Assembly: GCF_000725485.1 (NCBI RefSeq)
Contig: NZ_JOAG01000036.1
Location: 1 to 64,000, forward strand
Reading direction: 5' to 3'
Length of the DNA stretch: 64,000 nucleotides
Origin: Nonomuraea candida
Lineage (GTDB): Bacteria > Actinomycetota > Actinomycetes > Streptosporangiales > Streptosporangiaceae
In this document: piece after piece, positions 16,216-23,968 of the stretch
Numbering within the stretch: the first letter of the stretch is position 1
How the letters are laid out: every line of letters begins with the position of its first letter
Notes under the pieces: generated by a model
Databases searched by the model: none
Told to the model about the DNA's origin: nothing
What the model saw: the letters and a program-made list of their open reading frames with translations, nothing else
Program-made: the position numbers and the translations under genes

Positions 16216-18417
16216 TCAGCCGCGCCGGGTCGCCGCGGTGACCCGCTTGAGGATGCGGTCCCACTCGGTGCCGAACGGGTTGTCCTGCACGAGATAGGTC
16301 CACGTCGCCGCCGGCCGCTTCAGATCCGGCTCCGGCGCCTCGAACGACTCCAGCGAGCGCCGCTCCACCTCCGCCAGCAGCGATTTGTACTCCGCCACCG
16401 CCTCCCGGTGGAACTCGTCGATCGGGCTCATCCGGCCCAGCGCCCGCAGGTGGATGCCCTCGCGCAGGTCGGTCAGGAACGCCAGGTGCTCGGTCCAGCA
16501 GCGGTCGATGGCGTGCAGCACGATCTGCCGGGCCGTCTCGTCCCTGGTGTCCTCGGGCATCGACGCCCACCGCTCGGGGTCGGCCTGGGCCAGCGCCTTG
16601 GCCGCCGCGTCGCCGTGCAGCACCTTGTCGCGCCATTCGAGGATGAGCTCGCGCTGGTGCTCCAGCAGCCGGGTGTAGCGCCACGTGTTGCGGTGGATCT
16701 CCAGGTTGACGCCCTCGGCGACCCGCTGCGCGTGACCCACGAGGTACGCGCCGCGCCGGTGGCGCACCACGCCGTCGGCGTCGGCGGCGGGCGGGCGCTC
16801 GTCGGGGACGAACTGGGTGATCAGGTCGTCCTTCATGCTGACGAAGAAGACCGAGCCGCCGGGGTCGCCCTGCCGGCCCGCGCGGCCCCGGAGCTGGTCG
16901 TCCAGGCGGCTGCTGGCGTGCCGGCCGGAGCCGATCACGTACAGGCCGCCCAGCTCGGCCACGCCCTCGCCGAGGCGGATGTCGGTGCCCCGGCCGGCCA
17001 TCTGGGTGGAGACCGTGATCGCGCCGCGCTCGCCCGCCCTGGCGATGATCGACGCCTCTTCCGCGTCGTTCTTGGCGTTGAGCACGACCGGTTCCAGGCC
17101 GCGCCGCTGCAGCAGCTTGGCGAGGTTTTCCGACTCGGCCACGTCGAGCGTGCCGATGAGGATCGGCCGGCCGGTCTCGTGGACGGTCTGGATCTCCTCC
17201 ACCAGCGCCGCGTCCTTGTCGGGCACGCTCGGGTAGATGCGGTCGGGCTCGTCCACCCGCACGCACGGCCGGTTGGACGGGATGACCGCGACCTTGAGCC
17301 CGTAGAACTCGCCGAGCTGCTCGCTGACGGCCACGGCCGTGCCGGTCATGCCGCAGATCTGCGGGTAGCGGCGGATCAGGCCCTGCACGGTGATCGAGTC
17401 GAGGATCTCGCCCTTCTCGCTGGGCGGCAGCGCCTCCTTGGCCTCCACGGCCGCCTGGAGGCCGTTGGGCCAGCGCTGGAGCAGCGCCACCCGGCCGCGC
17501 GAGGGGTTGATGAGCTGCACCTTGCCGTCGCGCACGATGTAGTCGACGTCGCGGACCAGCAGCGCGTGGGCGTGCAGGGCCAGGTTGAGCTCGATGAGCG
17601 TGCCGGGCTCGTGCTCGTCGTAGAGGTCGACGCCGAGGATGTTCTCCACGCTGTCGGCGCCCTTGGGGGTGAGATAGACGTTGCGGGCCTGCTCGTCGAT
17701 CTCGTAGTGGTAGCCGCGTACGAGCTGCCTGACCAGCGCCGCCATCTCCGGCACCGCGTTGCCGGGGTCGGCCGCCCCCGCCATGACCAGCGGCACCCTG
17801 GCCTCGTCGACCAGCACGGAGTCGGCCTCGTCGATCAGCGCGACCTCGGGGGCGGGCACGATGATCTCGCTCGCGTCGGTGCGCAGCCGGTCGCGCAGCA
17901 CGTCGAAGCCGATCTCGCTGACCGGCCCGTACGTCACGTTCTTCGCGTACGCCTCGCGCCGCTCCTCCGGCGTGGAGTTCTGGCCGACCCAGCCCACGGA
18001 GACGCCGAGCGCCTCGTAGAACGGGCCCATCCACTCCGCGTCGCGCCTGGCCAGGTAGTCGTTGACCGAGATGACGTGCACGCGCTTGCCCTGCAACGCG
18101 TATCCGGCGGCCGCCATGGCCCCCGACAGGGTCTTGCCCTCGCCGGTGGCCATCTCGGCGACCTTGCCGTCGAGCAGGGCGAGCGTGCCCAGCAGTTGCA
18201 CGTCGTAGGGCCGCAGCCCCAGGGTGCGGTCGGCGGCCTCGCGCGCGACGGCGCAGAATTCGGCCAGGTCCTTCATGTCGGGCACCGGCGGCTCGTCGAG
18301 CCCGCGCACGCGGTCGGCCTGCGCCTGCGCGGCCTTCACGATCTTCTGGTAGGGCGTCAGGGGGACGCCTCCCGGACGGTCCAGGAGGTTCCGCAGAATT
18401 CCCTTAATCGAGGCCAC
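16216..18417 (-). CDS. secA2: Accessory preprotein translocase ATPase SecA2
   Basis: A 733-residue SecA paralogue from the GTG at 18417, which has GGAGGA just upstream; a 13-residue-longer start lacks a site. Walker A is MATGEGKTLSG, the DEAD-like box is LIDEADSVLVDEA, and motif VI includes QMAGRGTDIRLGEGV and DQLRGRAGRQGDPG. Canonical SecA has about 900 or more residues and a C-terminal Cys-rich zinc tail; both the short length and the missing zinc tail fit SecA2. Actinobacterial SecA2 exports a small set of proteins through SecYEG. No SecY2 or Asp genes are near. Confidence 0.93.
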   Translation of the reverse strand: MASIKGILRNLLDRPGGVPLTPYQKIVKAAQAQADRVRGLDEPPVPDMKDLAEFCAVAREAADRTLGLRPYDVQLLGTLALLDGKVAEMATGEGKTLSGAMAAAGYALQGKRVHVISVNDYLARRDAEWMGPFYEALGVSVGWVGQNSTPEERREAYAKNVTYGPVSEIGFDVLRDRLRTDASEIIVPAPEVALIDEADSVLVDEARVPLVMAGAADPGNAVPEMAALVRQLVRGYHYEIDEQARNVYLTPKGADSVENILGVDLYDEHEPGTLIELNLALHAHALLVRDVDYIVRDGKVQLINPSRGRVALLQRWPNGLQAAVEAKEALPPSEKGEILDSITVQGLIRRYPQICGMTGTAVAVSEQLGEFYGLKVAVIPSNRPCVRVDEPDRIYPSVPDKDAALVEEIQTVHETGRPILIGTLDVAESENLAKLLQRRGLEPVVLNAKNDAEEASIIARAGERGAITVSTQMAGRGTDIRLGEGVAELGGLYVIGSGRHASSRLDDQLRGRAGRQGDPGGSVFFVSMKDDLITQFVPDERPPAADADGVVRHRRGAYLVGHAQRVAEGVNLEIHRNTWRYTRLLEHQRELILEWRDKVLHGDAAAKALAQADPERWASMPEDTRDETARQIVLHAIDRCWTEHLAFLTDLREGIHLRALGRMSPIDEFHREAVAEYKSLLAEVERRSLESFEAPEPDLKRPAATWTYLVQDNPFGTEWDRILKRVTAATRRG

Positions 18418-18602
18418 AGTTCCTCCAACGCACGCTTCGCCGACACCGTTCCCCATGACCCCGGGGGCGGGGGAGCGGAGCGACGATTCGGCAAGCGTCG
18501 CCGTACCGGACCTTAACTCATCCGACGCCCCGGCCCGTCACATCACGCCGCATCGGGCAGCGCGGCGAACGCGCCGGACCGGGGCGGGAAGCGCGGCTCG
18601 GG

Positions 18603-19469
18603 TCAGGCGGTGTCGGCCCGTGCGGCGAGCACGGCGACCGCGGCCAGCAGCAGGGCGCAGCCGCACCAGGCGAGCGGTGTCAGGTGCTCGCCGAACAGCA
18701 GCACGCCGAGCAGCGCGGCGCCCACCGCCTCCCCGAGCGAGATGATCGACACGGTGGTGGCCCGCAGGACGGTCAGCGCGCGGAAGAACAGCGCGTACGC
18801 CAGCGCCGTCGGCACCGCCCCCAGGTAGACCAGCAGCGCCGCCGACGTCCAGCTCACCTCCGGCACCACCCCTTCGGCCAGCGCGAACGGCGCCAGGCAC
18901 ACCGCGCCCACGACGAACCCGCCGATGGCCGCGGCCCGCGCGTCGTCGTCGCCGCCCCGCCGGGACAGCAGCGTGACGCCGGCGTACCCGGCGGCGGAGG
19001 TCAGGGCGAGGGCGATGCCGGCGGCGGCGGACGCGTCGGCCCGCAGCACGCTCTCGCCGGTGAGCAGGACGAGCCCGGCCAGCGCGGCGGCCAGGGAGCC
19101 GAGCGCGACCCGGCCGAGCCGCTCGCGCAGCAGGAAGCGGCTGCCGAGCGCGGTGAAGACGGGGGTGGCGCCCATCGTCACCACGGTCGCCAGGGCCACG
19201 CCCGCGTGCGCGATGGAGGCGAAGTAGGCGGTCTGGTAGACGGCCATCCCGGCGCCGACCAGCAGCACGCGCCCGTTCCAGGCGCGCGGGGCGCGGCGGG
19301 CCAGGACGAGGAGGAAGGCGGCGCCGAGCAGGTAGCGCCACAGGGACACGCCGACGGGGCCGAGCCCGCCGGTCTCGAACAGCAGGGATCCGGCGGCGCC
19401 GCCGGTGCCCCAGGCGGTGGCGGCCACGGAGACGTAGACGGCGCCCCGCCGGGCGGAGACATGGGTCAT
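18603..19469 (-). CDS. EamA/DMT family exporter
   Basis: A 288-residue membrane protein with ten predicted helices in two EamA repeats. Marker segments are SLWRYLLGAAFLLVLA and GATPVFTALGSRFLLRERL in the first, and YLGAVPTALAYALFFRAL with SIISLGEAVGAALLGVLLFGE in the second. DMT transporters export amino acids, amines or metabolites; the substrate is not predictable. It is a monocistronic unit with a 200-bp upstream region holding a 10-bp palindrome (TGTCATGACA, 19607-19616) that might be an operator. Confidence 0.9.
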   Translation of the reverse strand: MTHVSARRGAVYVSVAATAWGTGGAAGSLLFETGGLGPVGVSLWRYLLGAAFLLVLARRAPRAWNGRVLLVGAGMAVYQTAYFASIAHAGVALATVVTMGATPVFTALGSRFLLRERLGRVALGSLAAALAGLVLLTGESVLRADASAAAGIALALTSAAGYAGVTLLSRRGGDDDARAAAIGGFVVGAVCLAPFALAEGVVPEVSWTSAALLVYLGAVPTALAYALFFRALTVLRATTVSIISLGEAVGAALLGVLLFGEHLTPLAWCGCALLLAAVAVLAARADTA

Positions 19470-19675
19470 GACAGGAGTTCTCCGGGTGGAGTGGTCGGAA
19501 TGGGCCCGGTGCGCGGGCAGCGACCACCCCCGGATCCGTCGGACCCGGAGAGCTCAGGGAATGCCGCCCGCTAGCGGGCGGGAGGCGGGGAGCAGATCAG
19601 ACGCCGTGTCATGACATGTACTTTAGCGGCCGTCCAGCCGAGGCCGCCGCGCACGTTCGCGGCCGGGCCGGTGGT

Positions 19676-20479
19676 TCAGGGTTTGCGGGCGACGCCGCCG
19701 AGGAGGAGCTCCTCCCAGGGCGCCAGAGGGCCGGGGATGCGCTCGTCGGGGTGCCACTCGGGAAAGTGCACCACGCCCGGCTCCACCGGCGCCAGGCCGT
19801 CGAAGAAGCGCTCGATCGAGGCCCGGTCGCGGAAGTGGCCGGTGCCCATGGTGGCCTGCAGCATCACCTGCAGCGCCTTGGCCTTGGGGTTGTCCGAGGC
19901 CAGGAAGTTGGACAGGGCCAGGTAGCCGCCCCGCGGCAGCGCGTCGGCGTACGCCCGGACGAGCGCGTGCGGGTTCTCCCGGTCGGAGAACAGGTGCAGC
20001 AGCCCGATGGCCAGGATCGCCGTGGGCTGCGACAGGTCGATCAGCCGCCGCACGGCCGGGTGGCCGAGCACGCCGTCCACGTCGCGGGCGTCGGCGGTGA
20101 TGGCGTCGGCGCGGTCGTTGCCGGCCAGGATGGCGCGGGCGTGCGGCTCCACCATGGGGTCGATGTCCACGTAGACCACCCGGGCCGTGGGGTCGGCGAA
20201 CTGCGCGACCTCATGGGTGTTCTCGACCGTGGGCAGCCCGGAGCCGAGGTCGATGATCTGCCGGATGCCCGCCTCGCGTACCAGGAAGTCGACCACCCGG
20301 CCGATGAAGGCGCGGTTGCACCAGACGAGGTCCACCACCTCGGGCACCGCGGCCTTCAGCTTGCGCGCCACCGAGCGGTCGGAGGCGAAGTTCTCCGTGC
20401 CGCCCAGCAGCGCGTCGTGCACCCGGGCGATGCTGGCCCGCTCGGGGTCCACCCCCGGAGGAGCCCACTCGGCGCTCAT
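19676..20479 (-). CDS. SAM-dependent methyltransferase, DUF574 family
   Basis: A 267-residue methyltransferase of the DUF574 family that is greatly expanded in filamentous actinobacteria. It has the family opening (RASIARVHDALLGGTENFASDR), SAM motif I IIDLGSGLPTVENTHEVAQ, and motif II YVDIDPMVEPHARAIL. Substrates of this family are largely unknown; secondary metabolism is often suggested. The ATG at 20479 was chosen over an upstream start because GAGGAGG lies 5 nt before it. Confidence 0.92.
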   Translation of the reverse strand: MSAEWAPPGVDPERASIARVHDALLGGTENFASDRSVARKLKAAVPEVVDLVWCNRAFIGRVVDFLVREAGIRQIIDLGSGLPTVENTHEVAQFADPTARVVYVDIDPMVEPHARAILAGNDRADAITADARDVDGVLGHPAVRRLIDLSQPTAILAIGLLHLFSDRENPHALVRAYADALPRGGYLALSNFLASDNPKAKALQVMLQATMGTGHFRDRASIERFFDGLAPVEPGVVHFPEWHPDERIPGPLAPWEELLLGGVARKP

Positions 20480-20561
20480 CCGACCTCCTCTCGCCCGTTG
20501 CGCGGATCGTATCCACACCCGCGACTCCCGCGCCCGGACTGGCGATCGGTTGTCAGGAGAG

Positions 20562-21647
20562 TCAGGTCACCCTGTCGGGGGTGCGTGCCGGGCCCGCGGC
20601 GTGCGCGGGCTCCCGCTTGGACAACCACCGCTTGAGTCGCGGCGCGAGCGGCCGCTCCACGAACCGGTGCATCAGGTACGCCGCCACCAGCATGACCGCG
20701 GTCACCGCGACGAGCAGCACGTACTTGTCGACCGAGCCCTCCAGCCGGGCGAAGAGGATGAAGCCGACGTGCGCGTGGATCAGGTACAGCGGGTACGTGA
20801 GCGCGCCCGCCGTCACCAGCCCCGGCCTGGCCAGCACCCGCGTGACCCGCAGCGCCACGAACGTCATCACCAGGAAGATCAGCACCACCACGGCCGTGAT
20901 GACGGCCGGCGAGTACGTCACGGAGTAGCGCTCGCCGACCGCCTCGGCGTACCCGATGGCGCGGTAGACCGCGTTGCCCAGGCAGATCGGCACCAGCAGC
21001 GCGATCTGCCACTCCAGCCCGAACCGGTAGAGCATGAACAGCGCCATCCCGGCGATGAAGTAGTGCGCGAACTCGGACTGCACGATCAGGTCGGCGACCC
21101 CCGGCAGCACGCCGAACTGCACCAGGAACGTCAGCCCCAGCCAGGCCCACAGCCCCGCCATGATCCGGCCGCGCGTCATCCCGATCCAGGTGAAGACCAG
21201 GATGAGCAGGTAGAAGCGCATCTCGGCCCAGAGCGTCCAGTAGACGACGTCCACGTTCTCGATGTTGGGCACGGCCTGGAACATCGTCAGGTTGGCCAGC
21301 ACCTGCGTCCACGACACCTGGAACAGGCCCTGTCCTAACGCGACGGTCACCAGCGCGGTGATCGCGATCCCCACCCAGTACGCCGGATAGAGCCGCACCA
21401 CCCGCGAGACCACGAACTGCCGCGGGGTCCTGCCCCACGCGCTCATGAGCACCACGAACCCGCTGATCAGGAAGAACAGGTCGACGCCCAGGTAGCCGTA
21501 CTTCGCCCAGGCGCTCTCGGCCACGAACGTCACCGTGGTCTTGCCGCCGGCCCAGCCGGAGAACAGGTAGTGGTACAGCACCACGCACAGCGCCGCCAGC
21601 AACCGGAGCCCGTCGATCTCGTAGAGCCGTTCCGGACGGGTTCGCAC
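20562..21647 (-). CDS. Acyltransferase-3 family membrane protein
   Basis: A 361-residue integral membrane acyltransferase with about ten helices. The catalytic-type His is in VLYHYLFSG near residue 25, and the GVDLFFLISGFV signature follows. Members O-acetylate or O-acylate surface polysaccharides, peptidoglycan or lipids from the cytoplasmic side. The GTG start has AAAGGAGA 5 nt upstream. It is single, with no glycan biosynthesis genes nearby, so the target is open. Confidence 0.9.
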   Translation of the reverse strand: MRTRPERLYEIDGLRLLAALCVVLYHYLFSGWAGGKTTVTFVAESAWAKYGYLGVDLFFLISGFVVLMSAWGRTPRQFVVSRVVRLYPAYWVGIAITALVTVALGQGLFQVSWTQVLANLTMFQAVPNIENVDVVYWTLWAEMRFYLLILVFTWIGMTRGRIMAGLWAWLGLTFLVQFGVLPGVADLIVQSEFAHYFIAGMALFMLYRFGLEWQIALLVPICLGNAVYRAIGYAEAVGERYSVTYSPAVITAVVVLIFLVMTFVALRVTRVLARPGLVTAGALTYPLYLIHAHVGFILFARLEGSVDKYVLLVAVTAVMLVAAYLMHRFVERPLAPRLKRWLSKREPAHAAGPARTPDRVT

Positions 21648-21727
21648 GGGGGTCTCCTTTCTGATGGGGAGAGGGTGGCGCGGTCAGCTTGATGAATGGT
21701 TGCAGAACGTCAAAGAGATTCTTGCGG

Positions 21728-21751
21728 GTTTACATAAATTTCGACGGGTAG
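21728..21751 (+). promoter_or_regulatory. Putative stress-sigma promoter for PRC-barrel gene
   Basis: GTTT, 14 nt, GGGTAG, ending 46 nt before the ATG. It is the cleanest example of the pattern in the window, in an unusually AT-rich intergenic stretch with room for a normal leader. Confidence 0.55.
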
Positions 21752-21797
21752 TTGCCTGTACGCCCGACAAGACGAAAGAAGAGAGGAACGAGCACCT

Positions 21798-22142
21798 ATG
21801 GAGCTCTGGGACTATCGACCTGACGTCTATGACCGCGGGCAGGCACTGGACCTCGTGGGCTACCACGTCCAGGCGACGGACGGAAAGATCGGCTCCGTCG
21901 ACGAGGCGACGTACGAGGTGGGCGAGAGCTACCTCATCGTCGACACCGGTCCGTGGATCTTCGGTAAGAAGGTCATGCTCCCGGCCCAGGTGATCACGAG
22001 CATCGATCCCCAGGAACGCAACGTGTTCGTGTCACGTACGAAGGCCGAGATCAAGGACGCGCCCGAGTTCGACGAGGGCAGGTTCAAGGAACCCGAATAC
22101 CGGACGCGGCTCGGTGACTACTACCGCCGCTTCCCTGGGTGA
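21798..22142 (+). CDS. PRC-barrel domain protein
   Basis: A 114-residue cytoplasmic protein. Residues about 15-80 form a PRC-barrel (LDLVGYHVQATDGKIGSVDEATYEVGESYLIVDT, then PAQVITSIDPQERNVFVSRTK). The tail ends in a YYRRFPG segment. PRC-barrel proteins of this type are common in actinobacterial stress regulons; no catalytic role is known. A stress-type promoter precedes it and a strong terminator follows, so it is a single-gene transcript. Confidence 0.88.
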   Translation: MELWDYRPDVYDRGQALDLVGYHVQATDGKIGSVDEATYEVGESYLIVDTGPWIFGKKVMLPAQVITSIDPQERNVFVSRTKAEIKDAPEFDEGRFKEPEYRTRLGDYYRRFPG

Positions 22143-22158
22143 GTCCAGGCCGCAAGAG

Positions 22159-22186
22159 GAGGGCCGCGCCTTCGGGCGCGGCCCTC
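22159..22186 (+). terminator. Strong hairpin terminator with UUCG tetraloop
   Basis: A 12-bp perfect stem (GAGGGCCGCGCC with its complement) closes a TTCG loop, the extra-stable C(UUCG)G tetraloop in RNA. It begins 17 nt after the PRC-barrel stop. There is no T tract, as is usual in high-GC actinobacteria. Confidence 0.85.
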
Positions 22187-22190
22187 TGGC

Positions 22191-22250
22191 GTGCGCGGCC
22201 CTGCGGTGCGCGGCCCTGTGGTGTGCGGCCCTGTGGTGTGCGGTCCTGTG
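22191..22250. repeat. 15-bp tandem repeat, four copies
   Basis: Four head-to-tail copies of a 15-bp unit (GTGCGCGGCCCTGTG with one to three substitutions) start 4 nt after the terminator hairpin and share its GCGCGGCCCT core, so they may have grown from its right arm. Confidence 0.85.
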
Positions 22251-22273
22251 ACGTGCGCGGCGGATCCGCCGGC

Positions 22274-22298
22274 GTACCTGACAGCAGGTGACAGGTAC
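22274..22298. promoter_or_regulatory. Inverted repeat upstream of VOC gene
   Basis: GTACCTG and CAGGTAC flank 11 nt, centred 31 bp before the ATG. This is either an operator for an unknown regulator or a leader hairpin. Confidence 0.4.
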
Positions 22299-22316
22299 GG
22301 CTGGAACGCTGGCCGC

Positions 22317-22691
22317 ATGACGACGAAAGCGAAACTTCTGGCCTTCAGCATCGACTGCGCCGACCCCCGGGCGCTGGCCGCCTTCTACCACGAGGTCACC
22401 GGGTGGGAGATCACCTACGCGGAGGACGAGTACGCCGCCATCACCGACGGCGTCACCAGCATCTACTTCGGCCGGGTGCCCGAGCGCAAGCCGGTCGTGT
22501 GGCCCAGCCCCGACAAGCAGTTCCACCTCGACTTCCGGGTGCCGGACGTGGCGCGGGCGGCCGAGGAGTACGTCGCGCTGGGGGCCACCCGGCCCGAGTT
22601 CCAGCCCGGCGTCACCGAGGAGGGCGTGCGCTGGATCGTCCTGCGGGACCCGGAGGGCCACCTGTTCTGCGTCTGCCCTTCGGAGTCCTAG
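22317..22691 (+). CDS. VOC (glyoxalase/bleomycin-resistance fold) protein
   Basis: A 124-residue protein with two beta-alpha-beta-beta-beta repeats (LLAFSIDCADPRALAAFYHEVTGWE and FHLDFRVPDVARAAEEYVALGA) and a C-terminal DPEGHLFCVCP strand carrying a possible metal ligand. Members bind or modify small molecules; no specific reaction can be assigned. The ATG at 22317 follows an inverted repeat and tandem repeats that separate it from the PRC gene. Confidence 0.85.
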   Translation: MTTKAKLLAFSIDCADPRALAAFYHEVTGWEITYAEDEYAAITDGVTSIYFGRVPERKPVVWPSPDKQFHLDFRVPDVARAAEEYVALGATRPEFQPGVTEEGVRWIVLRDPEGHLFCVCPSES

Positions 22692-22750
22692 CCGGACCGC
22701 GGGGCACGTCCGGCCCGGGCGGCGGGCGGCGAGGAGTCGCGTCCGGCCCC

Positions 22751-22798
22751 GTGAAGCAGCCCGTGAAGCAGCCCGTGAAGCAGCCCGTGAAGCAACCG
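22751..22798. repeat. 12-bp tandem repeat, four copies
   Basis: Four consecutive copies of GTGAAGCAGCCC (the last with two changes) lie in the 281-bp gap between the VOC and DMT genes. The unit is a multiple of three and spells Val-Lys-Gln-Pro in frame, but no gene-like ORF surrounds it. The rest of the gap holds a weak hairpin (22691-22714) and nothing else clear. Confidence 0.85.
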
Positions 22799-22972
22799 GC
22801 TCCGGGCCACGGGCGCTACGTTTAGTCCGGGCTCAAGGAAGCGCCACATGTTCGTGCAGGTCGAAGGCCGCATCTACCGACATTTTGGCCTAAAGGATGA
22901 TTCTGGAGTCTCTCCGGCCTCTTAAGCTGGAGCAATGCTCTTGAAAGGATCCCTGCCCCTGCGCGGGCCGCG

Positions 22973-23968
22973 ATGACCTGGGTCGGCATGCTCATCGCCC
23001 TGGCCGGAGCCCTGGGCTACGCGCTCGGCGCCGCGATCCAGCAGTACGAAGTGGTGGCCGAGGGCGCCTCGCTCAAGCTGGTCAGACGCCCCCGCTGGTG
23101 GGTCGGCGGCATCATCAGCTTCACGGGAGCGTGCCTGCACGCCGTGGCGCTCAGCTTCGCGCCGCTGGTCGCCGTCCAGCCGATCAGCGTGGCCACGCTG
23201 GTGTTCGCGGTGCCGCTGGCCGCGTTCATGTACGGGCGCAGGCCCTACCGCGCCGAGATCCTCGGCTCGATCGCCGTCGCCGTGGGCCTGCTCTGGCTCA
23301 TGCTGCTGGTGCCCCCGCACAACGTCCCGCCCCGGCTGGGCGACGGCGCGGCGCTCGGCTTCATCGGCGTGATCGCGGCCGTCGCGCTGGGCACGCAGGC
23401 GATCGCGAGCAGGGTCCACGGCCCCGCCAAGGCCATGCTGCTGTCCGTGGGCGCGGGGGCGGTGACCGCGAGCGTGTCCACGTTCGTCCGGGTGATCGGC
23501 GGCGGGATGGAGGGCGACTGGGGGCGGCTGATCCACTGGTTCACGCTGGCCGTGCCCGTGCTGCTGATCTGCGCGGTGGTGCTGCTGCAGCGGTCGTACG
23601 CCGTGGGCTACTTCGGCATCGCCTACGCCGGCGTGCAGGTCATCGACCCGATCACCAGCGTGCTGGCGGGGGCGATCCTGCTCGGCGAGCCGCTGCCGAC
23701 CGACCCCTCGACGGCCGTGCCCGCCGTGCTGGCCGCCGCGCTGACCATCGCTGGCACGATCACGCTCGGCCGGCTCACCCCCGACCACCACAACAAGCCG
23801 GCCGCCCCCGATCCTCGCCCGGCCGCCGCCCCGGTCCCGCCCACCGCTTCTCCGGTCGCCGCTTCTCCGGCCGGGCAGCCGCTGGAGCGGGTGGTCACCG
23901 TCCAGCAGCCGTCGGTGGACGCCAGCGCAGCAGCTCGTCCATCGACCGCAACATCAGATCTGGGCTGA
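22973..23968 (+). CDS. DMT superfamily transporter
   Basis: A 331-residue membrane protein with nine or ten helices and a cytoplasmic Pro/Ala-rich tail of about 60 residues. Residues 2-25 form the first helix with no extra signal. The ALGAAIQQYEVV and PLVAVQPISVATLVFAVPLAAF segments match the DMT branch found widely in actinobacteria and sometimes likened to magnesium-transporter/NIPA-like proteins. The substrate is unknown. The 3' end overlaps the 3' end of the convergent monooxygenase gene by 74 bp. Confidence 0.88.
   Translation: MTWVGMLIALAGALGYALGAAIQQYEVVAEGASLKLVRRPRWWVGGIISFTGACLHAVALSFAPLVAVQPISVATLVFAVPLAAFMYGRRPYRAEILGSIAVAVGLLWLMLLVPPHNVPPRLGDGAALGFIGVIAAVALGTQAIASRVHGPAKAMLLSVGAGAVTASVSTFVRVIGGGMEGDWGRLIHWFTLAVPVLLICAVVLLQRSYAVGYFGIAYAGVQVIDPITSVLAGAILLGEPLPTDPSTAVPAVLAAALTIAGTITLGRLTPDHHNKPAAPDPRPAAAPVPPTASPVAASPAGQPLERVVTVQQPSVDASAAARPSTATSDLG

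Noticed and set aside
15419..18516. Long frames on both strands across secA2
   Set aside because: They overlap a fully conserved SecA2 and have shadow-like Arg/Ala/Gly composition.
19607..19616. TGTCATGACA palindrome before the EamA exporter as a firm operator
   Set aside because: It is only 10 bp long, single, and over 130 bp from the start codon; too weak to list separately.
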